Origin: an uncultured Clostridia bacterium
GTDB taxonomy: Bacteria > Bacillota > Clostridia > Christensenellales > Borkfalkiaceae
Assembly: GCA_949282385.1 (NCBI GenBank)
Contig: CASDOP010000002.1
Location: 1-64,000 of the forward strand
Direction: 5' to 3'
Length of the DNA: 64,000 nt
Shown: positions 34,179-43,714 of the stretch, in pieces
Layout: each line of letters opens with the position of its first letter
Position numbering within the stretch: position 1 is the first letter of the stretch
Notes under the pieces: model-generated
Databases searched by the model: none
Told to the model about the DNA's origin: nothing
What the model saw: only the letters and a program-made list of their open reading frames with translations
Program-made: the position numbers and the translations under genes

Positions 34179-34637
34179 TTATTTTTTGTTTTCCATCATC
34201 TTCTGAAGCTCTGCCATGAAGGATGAAATATCGGTAAACGACCTGTAAACGCTGGCGTATCTGACATAGGCAACTTCGTCGAGAGCCTTAAGCTCTTCCA
34301 TTACCATTTCGCCGATAACTTTGGAGGAAATTTCCTGTTCCATAGAGTTATATACGCGCTTTGTTATGTTGTCCACGACCTCGTCTATCTTGCTCATGGA
34401 AACGGGACGCTTTTCGCACGCTTTGACGATGCCGTTTTTAATCTTGCCCGCGTCGAACGCCTGGCGCGTGCCGTTGGCTTTGACCACGAGAACGGGAGTA
34501 TCTTCGATGGTTTCGTAAGTAGTGAAGCGTTTGCCGCACCTTACGCACTCCCTCCTGCGGCGGATTGTTCTGCCTTCATCCGCCGAACGACTGTCGATAA
34601 CCTTGCTGTCTTCATAGCCGCAGTATAAACACTTCAT
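34179..34637 (-). CDS. nrdR: Transcriptional repressor NrdR
   Basis: 152 residues. Zinc ribbon (CLYCGY and CVRCGKRF), arginine-rich linker RTIRRRREC, then the ATP-cone that senses ATP/dATP. Represses ribonucleotide reductase genes. Its own promoter spacer holds a sequence matching the NrdR box, so it is probably autoregulated. AAAGGT precedes the ATG. Confidence 0.96.
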   Translation of the reverse strand: MKCLYCGYEDSKVIDSRSADEGRTIRRRRECVRCGKRFTTYETIEDTPVLVVKANGTRQAFDAGKIKNGIVKACEKRPVSMSKIDEVVDNITKRVYNSMEQEISSKVIGEMVMEELKALDEVAYVRYASVYRSFTDISSFMAELQKMMENKK

Positions 34638-34663
34638 AATTTTACCTTTTTGCGTTTTCTCTT

Positions 34664-34692
34664 ATTATACCACTAAATATTGTACTTGTAAA
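34664..34692 (-). promoter_or_regulatory. nrdR promoter with NrdR-box-like spacer
   Basis: Minus-strand TTTACA (34687-34692) and TATAAT (34664-34669), 17-base spacer. Bases 34670-34685 read on the minus strand as GTACAATATTTAGTGG, close to the NrdR consensus core CWATATATWG with one core difference. Confidence 0.65.
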
Positions 34693-34709
34693 GAATTTTA
34701 ACCGAAAAT

Positions 34710-34736
34710 GCGGGCATAAACGCCGTTTATGCCCGC
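34710..34736 (-). terminator. Terminator of the purine operon
   Basis: A perfect 12-bp stem (34710-34721 with 34725-34736) with 3-base loop, 23 bp past the purL stop, followed by ATTTT on the minus strand. Confidence 0.75.
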
Positions 34737-34758
34737 AATCTGCTTTTGTATATAAAAA

Positions 34759-37700
34759 TTATCTGAAATATTTTACGCCGCTTTCAAAAATCTTCATGTC
34801 GTAATTTCCGCGAACGTTTTTATAGAGGTTTTCTCCCGTTCTTTCGGAATGTCCCATTTTGCCGAATACTCTGCCGTCGGGCGAGGTTATACCCTCTATC
34901 GCCCACATGCTGCCGTTGGGGTTGTAAGGACTTACCATTGTGGGAGTGCCTTCGAGGTCTACGTACTGCGTGGCAATCTGACCGCCTGCGCGCATCTTTT
35001 CAAGTTCCGCCTCGTTTGCGACTATCTTGCCTTCGCCGTGAGAGACGGGAACGGTATATACTTCGCCAACCTTGCAAGCCGAAAGCCAAGGGCTTAAATT
35101 TGACGCAACTTTTATGCCCACCATGGTTGAAACATGGCGGGAAATATTGTTGTATGTGAGTGTGGGCGACTGAGCCGTGAGCGGGCTGACCTTGCCGTAA
35201 GGCACGAGGCCGAGCTTTATGAGCGCCTGGAAACCGTTGCAAATGCCGAGGATAAGTCCGTCGCGGCATTCGAGAAGTTTCATAACCCTCTCTGCGATTG
35301 CAGGGTTCTTGAACGTCGTAGCTATGAATTTGCCCGAGCCGTCGGGTTCGTCGCCGCCCGAGAAACCGCCGGGGAACGCAATTATGTTTGCCCTGTCAAC
35401 AGCCTTTATTATTGCCTGAACGCTTTCCTCTATGTCGGCGGGAGTGCGGTTTTTGATTACGAGAATTTCAGGCTCTGCGCCTGCAAGACGGAACGCTCTC
35501 GCCGTGTCGAGTTCGCAGTTGGTGCCGGGGAATGCCGGAATAAACACGCGGGGACGCGCGAGTTTGGTTGCAATATTCGTATATTTTGCTCCGCCCGTAT
35601 AAGAGCAGTCGGGAACAATTCCCTCCGCGGGAGCAACGCTGGGGAACACGCCCTCGAGTTTGGATATATAAGAATTGAGTGCGCGCGCTTCGCTTACTTT
35701 CTGTCCCGCGCAGGCAAAGCCGCATTCCGTCGTCTGACCGAGGCAGACGCTTTCTATATCGCCGAGCGTTTTTATGTCTTCGCATGCGACGATAATGTCG
35801 CCGTAGCGCTCTGCAAAGAGATGAGCGGCGTCGCATTCAAAATTAAACCCGAGTCCGTTGCCGAGACAGCTCTTGACAACTGCAGAAACTGCGCCGCCGT
35901 TTTCCACTACAGTTGCAAAATCTATATTGCCGCACTTGATGTTTGCGTGTACCGCCGTATAAAGTTTTTTGAGATATTCGAAGTCGGGAACAAAACTTTC
36001 ATCCTTCTTCATGGGAAGAAGATAGAGCTTTACTCCCTTCTTTTCAAGCACGTTGGTGATGAGCGCGGAAGCCTTTGCGGGAGCGAGAGCGAAGGAAATG
36101 AGCGTGGGCGGAACGTCTATGTATTCAAAAGTACCGCTCATGCTGTCCTTGCCGCCTATTGCGCCGAGACCTAAATTAATCTGCGCATAGAGCGCGCCGA
36201 GCAGCGCCGCAAGCGGAACGCCCCACCTCTTTTTATCGTCCCTGAGACGCATAAAGAATTCCTGTAAAGTAAGGCGGATATCTTTATAGTCCGCGCCTGC
36301 CGCAACAACTTTTGCAACAGATGTGATTATCGAATATATAGCGCCCGTGAAAGGCGAAGACGACATAAGGTCGGGGCTGTAGCCGTAAGCGGATACCGTG
36401 CAGTCGTCCGTTTCGCCGCCGACGACTTTTGCCGCCATGGCAATGACGGGCGTAAGCTGGTATTTTCCGCCGAAAGGCATATATACGGAACGCGCGCCGA
36501 TAGTCGAGTCGAACATCTCGCAAAGACCCTTTTTCGAGCAGACGTTGAGGCGCGAAAGAGTTTGAGAAAGTTCTTTTGAAAAATCTGCAACTTCGGGAAC
36601 TTTGAAAAAGTTAGTGACGTTATCGTTTATTTCCGCTTCGGTAACCTGCTTTACGCCGTTTGTATCAAGGAAGTCCCTCGAAATATCAACGATAACTTTT
36701 CCGCGGTGATACATCTTCATCCTTCTGTCGTCGGTTACAGTTGCGACGGGCGTTGCGGAAAGGTTTTCCTGTGCTGCGAGCGCAATGAAATCTTCGACGT
36801 CGGCAGCGTTAACCACTACCGCCATTCTTTCCTGAGATTCCGAGATTGCAAGTTCTGTTCCCGAAAGTCCTTCGTATTTTTTGGGAACTTTGTCAAGCTC
36901 TATTACGAGACCGTCGGCGAGTTCGCCTATCGCTACGGACACGCCGCCTGCGCCGAAGTCGTTACATTTTTTGATTTTGCGCGTAACTTCCTTATTGAGG
37001 AAAAGACGCTGAAGTTTGCGCTCGGTGAGAGCGTTGCCCTTCTGCACCTCCGCTCCGCAGGTCTGCACGGACTTTTCGTCGTGAGCTTTGGACGAACCCG
37101 TCGCGCCGCCGCAGCCGTCTCTGCCCGTTTCGCCGCCGAGGAGAATTATAACATCCCCCTTGCAGGGTTTTGCGCGGTAAATCATATCGGACACAGCACC
37201 GCCGACAACATAGCCTGTTTCCAGCCTCTTCGCCTTGTAACCGCTGTGGTAAACTTCGTCTACCTGACCTGTCGCAAGACCTATCTGGTTGCCGTAAGAC
37301 GAGAAACCCGAAGCCGCCGTCTTTGTAATAACTCGCTGGGGAAGTTTGCCCTTAAGCGTTGCGTCGAGGCTCTCCGTAGGGTCTGCGCAGCCCGTTACGC
37401 GCATCGACTGAATGACGTAAGTTCTGCCCGAAAGGGGGTCGCGTATCGCGCCGCCGAGGCATGTAGCCGCGCCGCCGAAAGGCTCAATTTCGGTAGGGTG
37501 GTTGTGCGTTTCGTTCTTGAACATGACGGTATAGCTCTGCTTCTTTCCGTCGAGAATGGCGTCTATCTTTATAGAGCAGGCGTTTATTTCGTCGGACTCG
37601 TCAAGGTTGTTTAACAATCCTTCCTTTTTGAGTTTTTTGACCGCAATGGTGGCAATATCCATAAGGCAGGGATATTTGTCCGGTCTGTTCGCGTACATTT

Positions 37701-38460
37701 CGGCAAACAGATTGCGGTAGAGCGAGAGCGCTGCGTTAATATGAGGGTTGTCCGAATGAACGGTTATGTCGCTTATTTCCGTCGCGAAAGTCGTATGACG
37801 GCAATGGTCGGACCAATAAGTGTCGATTACCCTTATTTCCGTTTCGGTGGGATTGCGCTTTTCGCCCTTGTAGTAGTCGCGAACGAATACGAGGTCTGCG
37901 ACCGTCATAGCAAGTCCCATCTTTGCATGATATGCGGCTATTTGCTCGTCGCTCATGTCAGTAAAGCCCGCAACTTCCTTCACGTCGTCCGCGCGAACTG
38001 CAACGTGAGCGAGCGAAGCAGGTTTTTCGAGCGAAACCTCCTCGCTTTCGACGGGGTTAATGAGGTGTTTTTTGATTTTGGAAAGCTGCTCTTCGTTTAC
38101 GCCCTTGACGGCATAGACGTTTGCGCACTTTATCAAGGGGCGCTCCTTCTGCGTGAGAAGCTGAACGCACTGCGCCGCGCTGTCTGCGCGCTGGTCGTAC
38201 TGACCCGTGAGATATGCTATGGCGAAAACGCTGTAATCTGCCGGTAATTTTACCTCTTCGAGGTAAACGTTATCAACGGGGGGTTCGGAAAAGACCGAAG
38301 GCACTGCCGCTTCAAACTCCTCGCGGCTGATGTTTTCCACGTCGTAACGTATGAGCTGGCGGACATCCTCAACGTCTATTTTGAGAAGATTTTTTATATC
38401 CTCCGCTACCTTTTTCGCCTGTAAATTGTCCTTTTTTTCTACAAAAATTCTGTATATCAT
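34759..38460 (-). CDS. purL: Phosphoribosylformylglycinamidine synthase, single-chain
   Basis: 1233 residues. The large PurL fuses synthetase and glutaminase, converting FGAR, ATP and glutamine to FGAM. Seen: N-terminal PurS-like region, FGAM synthetase core with NETHNHPTEIEPFGGAATC, and a C-terminal class I glutaminase with nucleophile in GLILGICNGFQAL and His in VSHGEGK. Clostridia often use this large form rather than separate PurS/PurQ. Last gene of the operon, 3 bp after purD. Confidence 0.97.
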   Translation of the reverse strand: MIYRIFVEKKDNLQAKKVAEDIKNLLKIDVEDVRQLIRYDVENISREEFEAAVPSVFSEPPVDNVYLEEVKLPADYSVFAIAYLTGQYDQRADSAAQCVQLLTQKERPLIKCANVYAVKGVNEEQLSKIKKHLINPVESEEVSLEKPASLAHVAVRADDVKEVAGFTDMSDEQIAAYHAKMGLAMTVADLVFVRDYYKGEKRNPTETEIRVIDTYWSDHCRHTTFATEISDITVHSDNPHINAALSLYRNLFAEMYANRPDKYPCLMDIATIAVKKLKKEGLLNNLDESDEINACSIKIDAILDGKKQSYTVMFKNETHNHPTEIEPFGGAATCLGGAIRDPLSGRTYVIQSMRVTGCADPTESLDATLKGKLPQRVITKTAASGFSSYGNQIGLATGQVDEVYHSGYKAKRLETGYVVGGAVSDMIYRAKPCKGDVIILLGGETGRDGCGGATGSSKAHDEKSVQTCGAEVQKGNALTERKLQRLFLNKEVTRKIKKCNDFGAGGVSVAIGELADGLVIELDKVPKKYEGLSGTELAISESQERMAVVVNAADVEDFIALAAQENLSATPVATVTDDRRMKMYHRGKVIVDISRDFLDTNGVKQVTEAEINDNVTNFFKVPEVADFSKELSQTLSRLNVCSKKGLCEMFDSTIGARSVYMPFGGKYQLTPVIAMAAKVVGGETDDCTVSAYGYSPDLMSSSPFTGAIYSIITSVAKVVAAGADYKDIRLTLQEFFMRLRDDKKRWGVPLAALLGALYAQINLGLGAIGGKDSMSGTFEYIDVPPTLISFALAPAKASALITNVLEKKGVKLYLLPMKKDESFVPDFEYLKKLYTAVHANIKCGNIDFATVVENGGAVSAVVKSCLGNGLGFNFECDAAHLFAERYGDIIVACEDIKTLGDIESVCLGQTTECGFACAGQKVSEARALNSYISKLEGVFPSVAPAEGIVPDCSYTGGAKYTNIATKLARPRVFIPAFPGTNCELDTARAFRLAGAEPEILVIKNRTPADIEESVQAIIKAVDRANIIAFPGGFSGGDEPDGSGKFIATTFKNPAIAERVMKLLECRDGLILGICNGFQALIKLGLVPYGKVSPLTAQSPTLTYNNISRHVSTMVGIKVASNLSPWLSACKVGEVYTVPVSHGEGKIVANEAELEKMRAGGQIATQYVDLEGTPTMVSPYNPNGSMWAIEGITSPDGRVFGKMGHSERTGENLYKNVRGNYDMKIFESGVKYFR

Positions 38461-38463
38461 ATT

Positions 38464-39744
38464 TTAACCTTCGCGGTACTTGATGCCTATATCCTTGCGA
38501 TACTGCATGCCTTCCCAACTGATATTTGAAACTGCTGCGTAAGCTTTTTTCCTTGCCTCTTCGACGTCGGCGCCCTTTGCAACGACGCCGAGAACTCTGC
38601 CGCCATTGGTTACGAGCTTGCCGTCCTTGACGGCGGTACCCGCATGAACGAGCATACAATCGCCCACGTCGCCTATAGTTATTTCCTTGCCCTTCGCATA
38701 GTGCAGAGGATAACCGCCGCTGGCGAGAACGACGCATACGCACGCGCCCTCTTCCCATTCTATCTTTATATCCGCAAGTTTTCCGTCTGTTACAGCTTCG
38801 AATATGTCCATTATATCCGTCTTGAGCATGGGCAGAACCACCTGCGTTTCGGGATCGCCGAAGCGGGCGTTGTATTCAACCACCCTCATGCCCTTGTCGG
38901 TGCGCATAAGTCCGAAGTAAAGGCAGCCTTTGAACGTTCTTCCCTCGGCATTCATGGCGTTCATCGTGGGAAGCATTATCTTTTGGTAAACTTCGTCTGC
39001 GATTTCCTTAGTCCAGAACGGGCAGGGAGAAAACGTTCCCATGCCGCCCGTATTCAGTCCCGTATCGCCGTCGCCCGCACGCTTATGATCGCAGGAAGTA
39101 ATCATGGGAACGATTGTCTTGCCGTCGGTGAACGCAAGCACGGACACTTCTTCGCCGGGATTATATTTAAGTCCCTGCATGCATTCTTCGATGACGATCT
39201 TCTCTCCCGCACGACCGAAAGCCTTATCGAGCATTATTTCTTTAAGCCCTTCTTCAGCTTCTTTCAGCGTCTTACAAATAAGGACTCCCTTACCGAGTGC
39301 AAGTCCGTCGGCTTTAAGAACTATGGGCGCACCCTTTGAACGCACGTATTCGAGCGCATCGCCGTAATTGGTAAAGGTTGCGCTCTCCGCCGTGGGAATG
39401 CCGTATTTTTTCATGAGTTCTTTTGCAAAAGCCTTGCTTGCTTCTATTATCGCTGCATTTTTGCGCGGTCCGAAGCAGCGTTTGCCTATACTTTCAAGCC
39501 CGTCCACAAGACCCGCAGCAAGAGGGTCGTCAGGCGCTACGACATAATAATCTATCTGGGGATTGGCAAGCGCGAACGCTTTGACCGCCTCGACATCCAT
39601 ATAATCGACGTCTACGTTTTGGGCTATCTGCGCCGTGCCTGCATTGCCCTTCATGCAATATAATTTGTCAACTCTGCGGCTCTTTTTTAAAGCGAGCAAT
39701 ATAGCATGCTCTCTGCCGCCGTTGCCTATAACGAGTACGTTCAT
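38464..39744 (-). CDS. purD: Phosphoribosylamine-glycine ligase
   Basis: 426 residues, ATP-grasp enzyme making GAR from phosphoribosylamine and glycine. N-terminal VIGNGGREHAILLAL, ATP-grasp core VLKADGLALGKGVLIC, and the metal-binding EYNARFGDPETQ are present. Full family length. Confidence 0.97.
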   Translation of the reverse strand: MNVLVIGNGGREHAILLALKKSRRVDKLYCMKGNAGTAQIAQNVDVDYMDVEAVKAFALANPQIDYYVVAPDDPLAAGLVDGLESIGKRCFGPRKNAAIIEASKAFAKELMKKYGIPTAESATFTNYGDALEYVRSKGAPIVLKADGLALGKGVLICKTLKEAEEGLKEIMLDKAFGRAGEKIVIEECMQGLKYNPGEEVSVLAFTDGKTIVPMITSCDHKRAGDGDTGLNTGGMGTFSPCPFWTKEIADEVYQKIMLPTMNAMNAEGRTFKGCLYFGLMRTDKGMRVVEYNARFGDPETQVVLPMLKTDIMDIFEAVTDGKLADIKIEWEEGACVCVVLASGGYPLHYAKGKEITIGDVGDCMLVHAGTAVKDGKLVTNGGRVLGVVAKGADVEEARKKAYAAVSNISWEGMQYRKDIGIKYREG

Positions 39745-39762
39745 CTGTCTTTTCCCGATTTA

Positions 39763-41382
39763 TCAGTGTTTGAAATGTCTGTCGCCTACAAATACCATTG
39801 CAATGCCTGCCGCATTGCATGCCTCGACCGAAGCCTTGTCCTGAATGGAGCCGCCCGGCTGAATTATCGCGGTTATGCCCGCCTTTATGCACTCTTCCAC
39901 GCAATCGGGGAAGGGGAAGAACGCATCCGACGCCATAACCGAACCTTTTGCCTCTTCGCCTGCGTGGGCAATAGCCTGCTGCGCAGCCCAGATGCGGTTG
40001 GTCTGTCCCATGCCGATGCCCGTCGTTCTGCCCTGTTTGCCGATAACTATAGCGTTCGACTTGGTATGTTTTACTACCTTCCACGCAAACTTAAGGGCTT
40101 CTACTTCTTCAGCCGTGGGTGCGCGGTCGGTAACTACGCCCAGACCGTAAACCGTTCTCGTTTTACCCGAAGTGAGTACCTTTTCTTCGACTTCAGCCTT
40201 GTTTTTGAAGAGATTTTCGTCCTCGTTGTGAAGAAGCGTGCTGTCATACTGCTGAACAAGCAGACCGCCGTAAACCTTTTTCATATCGTATGCGTCTTTC
40301 GCTCTGGGAGCGGAGATGTTTTCTATCTGAAGAAGGCGGATGTTTTTCTTTGCTTCGAGAATTTCGAGCGCTTCCTTGGAATAGGAAGGCGCCATGACGA
40401 TTTCAATGAATATTTTATTGATTTCCGCTGCAGTAGCCGCGTCGACCTCGCCGTTTATCGCAAGTATTCCGCCGAATACAGAAACGGGGTCGGAATTGTA
40501 AGCGCGGAGATATGCCTCGTGTATGCTCTCGCCAGTGCCTACGCCGCAGGGATTTGCATGCTTGCATGCGACTACTGCGGGAGTTGTGCCGAATTCTTTC
40601 AAAAGTTCGAGAGCGCCGTTCGCGTCGTTTATGTTGTTGTAGGAAAGTTCCTTTCCCCAGAGCTGTTTTGCAGACGAAAGCGAACCGGGACGAATGAATT
40701 CTTCGTTATAGAACACCGCCTGCTGCTGGGGATTTTCGCCGTAGCGCATATCCTGAGCCTTTTCGTATGCGAAAGTTACGCTGTCGGGGAAAGTTATGCC
40801 GAGCTGACTTGCAAGATAATTGGAAATAAGACTGTCGTAAACGGCGGTATGCGCGAAAACCTTGTACTGAAGGCATTTCTTCGTTTCCAATGTTACGCCG
40901 CCTGCGCGAAGTTCGGAAAGAACTTTTTCATAGTCCTTGGGATCTACGATGACTGCAACGTCCTGATAGTTTTTGGCTGCCGCCCTTATCATGGTAGGTC
41001 CGCCGATGTCGATATTTTCAACGCACTCTGCAAAATCTGCGCCCTTTGCCAAAGTTGCCTTGAAGGGATACAGATTGACGCACACTACGTCTATAGTGTT
41101 TATGTTAAGTTCCTCGAGCTGCTTCATATGCTCGGGATTGGAGCGCATGGCGAGAAGTCCCGCATGCACGTTGGGATGGAGAGTTTTTACTCTGCCGTCG
41201 AGGCACTCGGGGAAGCCAGTAATTTCGGATATGCCGATTACTTTAAGTCCCGCGTCTTTGAGCGCCTTTGCCGTGCCGCCCGTAGAGATTATTTCAAAAC
41301 CGCATTCTGCAAGTCCCTTGCAGAAGTCAACTATGCCAGCTTTATCCGAAACGCTGACAAGCGCTCTCTTCTTCATTTCCAT
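39763..41382 (-). CDS. purH: Bifunctional AICAR transformylase / IMP cyclohydrolase
   Basis: 539 residues. Catalyses the last two steps to IMP. The N-terminal MGS-like cyclohydrolase domain (residues 1-200, with [15 protein letters not shown] and STGGTAKAL) is joined to the transformylase with [11 protein letters not shown] and [22 protein letters not shown] lies upstream. Confidence 0.97.
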   Translation of the reverse strand: MEMKKRALVSVSDKAGIVDFCKGLAECGFEIISTGGTAKALKDAGLKVIGISEITGFPECLDGRVKTLHPNVHAGLLAMRSNPEHMKQLEELNINTIDVVCVNLYPFKATLAKGADFAECVENIDIGGPTMIRAAAKNYQDVAVIVDPKDYEKVLSELRAGGVTLETKKCLQYKVFAHTAVYDSLISNYLASQLGITFPDSVTFAYEKAQDMRYGENPQQQAVFYNEEFIRPGSLSSAKQLWGKELSYNNINDANGALELLKEFGTTPAVVACKHANPCGVGTGESIHEAYLRAYNSDPVSVFGGILAINGEVDAATAAEINKIFIEIVMAPSYSKEALEILEAKKNIRLLQIENISAPRAKDAYDMKKVYGGLLVQQYDSTLLHNEDENLFKNKAEVEEKVLTSGKTRTVYGLGVVTDRAPTAEEVEALKFAWKVVKHTKSNAIVIGKQGRTTGIGMGQTNRIWAAQQAIAHAGEEAKGSVMASDAFFPFPDCVEECIKAGITAIIQPGGSIQDKASVEACNAAGIAMVFVGDRHFKH

Positions 41383-41447
41383 GCTGATAACTCCTTTAAC
41401 TGAAAGTAAATTAAAATTTATAGTAATATTAAGGTAAAAAACTGCAA

Positions 41448-42035
41448 TTATTCGTCGGCTTGTACCTTTACAACTTCATTATTATCGTTCTTTTCTTTAC
41501 GGCAGACGCCAAAAAGCATGTATCCGAGAATACATACAATGACAAGAAACATTGCAAAAGGCGTAATAAGCGACGACATAGTAAGCGAATATAATGTGAA
41601 ATGAGGTGCATAACTGTCAGTTATACGTATCGGAAACAGACCCTTTACGTAGTCAATATAAGCCGAACTGGTTAATTCGGCATCTTCAGCTAAAAATGAG
41701 TGCCAATGACTGACAGCTAACGAAATAAGAACAATAAATACAACCAAAACCGCCAGCGCTACGCAGGATAAAATAATTTTTATGTTTTTATTTTTAACCG
41801 AATAGGCAAACAGTGCATCTACAGAACCAACAACACCAAAAACAGCTCCTGTGATTAAAAATATAGCCATTGGTTTCTGAATATCGTCATATATATTTTT
41901 GTATGATGCATAAACTTTGACAACAGTATCGTAGTTAAACAACTCAATCGCAGAATATATAAGCGCAAAACAGGTTATGAATGCTGCAAAAACCGCAAAC
42001 GCAAAAATTATATCTATAATTTTATGACCTTTCAT
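41448..42035 (-). CDS. Four-helix membrane protein inside the purine operon
   Basis: 195 residues from the ATG at 42035 (a GTG one codon earlier is possible; GGGGG lies upstream of both). Four predicted helices: about 8-30, 55-77, 85-108 and 150-172, with a polar loop between helices 3 and 4 containing aromatic residues and acidic EDAEL. C terminus basic then acidic. No family recognised. It is AT-richer than its neighbours and sits between purN and purH on the same strand, so it is co-transcribed; it could be a later insertion or an accessory such as a transporter component, both unproven. Confidence 0.65.
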   Translation of the reverse strand: MKGHKIIDIIFAFAVFAAFITCFALIYSAIELFNYDTVVKVYASYKNIYDDIQKPMAIFLITGAVFGVVGSVDALFAYSVKNKNIKIILSCVALAVLVVFIVLISLAVSHWHSFLAEDAELTSSAYIDYVKGLFPIRITDSYAPHFTLYSLTMSSLITPFAMFLVIVCILGYMLFGVCRKEKNDNNEVVKVQADE

Positions 42036-42059
42036 CACATACCCCCTGAAATATTAATT

Positions 42060-42677
42060 TTAATCGATTACGGTAACTTTTCTGCCGTCTTTTTTAACTT
42101 TACCTTCGCACAGCTTCTTTACGCAGAAAGGCAACAGCTCGTGTTCGACTTCGAGAATGCGGGACTGCAGACTTTCGGCAGTGTCTCCGTCCTCGACCTC
42201 CACCGCTCTCTGCGCGATGATTGCGCCGCCGTCAGGTACTTCGTTGACAAAATGCACCGTGCAGCCCGAAATTTTAGCACCGTAATCTATTACGGCCTGA
42301 TGCACTTTTAGACCGTAATAGCCGCTGCCGCAGAACGCCGGTATGAGCGAGGGATGAATGTTGATAATTCTGTCCTCAAACGCCTTGATAAATGAGGAAG
42401 GTATTATCTTGAGCCAGCCTGCGAGAACTATGTAATCGACGCCACGCATATTGAGCGTGAATTCAAGTTTTTTATACAGCTCCTCAAGGTCGGGATAATC
42501 CTTTTTTGCATAAACTTCTGCGGGAATGGAGTGTTTTTTTGCTCGCTCTATAGCGCCTATGCCATCTTTCGAGGCAATGAGGCAGACAATCTCGCAGAAA
42601 GACTGTTTTTCGTTCGCGTCTATAATCGACTGAAAATCGGTTCCGCCTCCGCTGGCGAATACCGCAATTCGCTTCAT
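42060..42677 (-). CDS. purN: Phosphoribosylglycinamide formyltransferase
   Basis: 205 residues. Transfers formyl from 10-formyl-THF to GAR. N-terminal FASGGGTDFQSIID, active-site INIHPSLIPAF and GCTVHFVNEVPDGGAII motifs present. The ATG at 42677 overlaps the purM stop (ATGA); a longer upstream frame is only a shadow of purM. Confidence 0.96.
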   Translation of the reverse strand: MKRIAVFASGGGTDFQSIIDANEKQSFCEIVCLIASKDGIGAIERAKKHSIPAEVYAKKDYPDLEELYKKLEFTLNMRGVDYIVLAGWLKIIPSSFIKAFEDRIINIHPSLIPAFCGSGYYGLKVHQAVIDYGAKISGCTVHFVNEVPDGGAIIAQRAVEVEDGDTAESLQSRILEVEHELLPFCVKKLCEGKVKKDGRKVTVID

Positions 42678-43696
42678 CAAACCAGTTTCACCCCGCTGCC
42701 CTTGCAGGTCTTGCCTATTATGCAGCAATCTTCGCCCGTAGAGCGAAGCTGTTCCATAGCCGCTTCCGCATCCTTCTTGGCTACGCAGACGACCATGCCT
42801 ATGCCCATATTGAAGGTGTTGTATGCCTGCTCCTTCTTTATGCCCGCTTTTTTCTGCATAATGGAGAATATTGCGGGTACTTCGTATGACTTGGTATTTA
42901 TTCTGCAACCTATTCCCTCGGGGAAAATGCGGGGGATGTTTTCAATGAAGCCGCCGCCCGTTATATGCGCTATACCCTTTACCTTGACCTTTTCTATAAG
43001 GGCGAGGATGGAATTTACATATATTTTGGTGGGCGTAAGGAGAACGTCGATGGGTTTTGCGCCGAGACGCTCGTCATATTTTTCAAGCTCTTCCATGTTC
43101 TCGCCCCACAACTTGCGCACGAGGGAATAACCGTTGGAATGAACGCCGCTCGACTTTATGCCGATAAGCACGTCGCCCGACTTGATTTTTTTGCCGTTGA
43201 TTACTTTTTTCTTATCGACGACGCCGACGGCAAAACCGGCGATGTCGTATTCGCCGTCCGCATAAAAACCGGGCATTTCGGCAGTTTCGCCGCCTATAAG
43301 CGCTGCGCCGCACTGACGGCAGCCTTCGGCTACGCCAGAAACGACGGTTGCAACTACTTCGGGAGAAAGTCTGCCCGTTGCGAAATAGTCGAGGAAAAAG
43401 AGAGGTTTTGCACCCTGGCAGACTATGTCGTTGACGCACATAGCTACCGCGTCGATACCTATTGTATCGTGTCTGCCCGAAACGAATGCGTATTTGAGCT
43501 TTGTTCCCACGCCGTCTGTACCCGAAACGAGAACGGGTTCCTTATAGCCCTTGGGCATGCTGAAAAAGCCGCCGAACGAGCCTATGTCGCCGAGTACGTT
43601 TTCATTATAAGTGGATTTTACGTGGTCGCGCATGAGCTTTACGGCTTCATAGCCTCTTTCAACGTCTACGCCGCTGTCTTTATACGATATTGCCAT
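42677..43696 (-). CDS. purM: Phosphoribosylformylglycinamidine cyclo-ligase
   Basis: 339 residues. Makes AIR from FGAM. Typical start YKDSGVDVERGYEAV, DGVGTKLKYAF, GGETAEMPGFY and AHITGGGFIENIPR. Overlaps purN by 1 base-pair register (ATGA). GGAG lies upstream. Confidence 0.97.
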   Translation of the reverse strand: MAISYKDSGVDVERGYEAVKLMRDHVKSTYNENVLGDIGSFGGFFSMPKGYKEPVLVSGTDGVGTKLKYAFVSGRHDTIGIDAVAMCVNDIVCQGAKPLFFLDYFATGRLSPEVVATVVSGVAEGCRQCGAALIGGETAEMPGFYADGEYDIAGFAVGVVDKKKVINGKKIKSGDVLIGIKSSGVHSNGYSLVRKLWGENMEELEKYDERLGAKPIDVLLTPTKIYVNSILALIEKVKVKGIAHITGGGFIENIPRIFPEGIGCRINTKSYEVPAIFSIMQKKAGIKKEQAYNTFNMGIGMVVCVAKKDAEAAMEQLRSTGEDCCIIGKTCKGSGVKLV

Positions 43697-43714
43697 TTTA
43701 TTTTCTCCTGTAAT

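Noticed and set aside
36706..37614. Long plus-strand open frame opposite purL
   Set aside because: Same shadow effect; the product is rich in Arg, Cys and Phe with no domain, while purL is certain.
42681..42908. N-terminal extension of purN
   Set aside because: The upstream 77 codons lie inside purM in another frame and are not protein-like; the ATG at 42677 gives the normal start.
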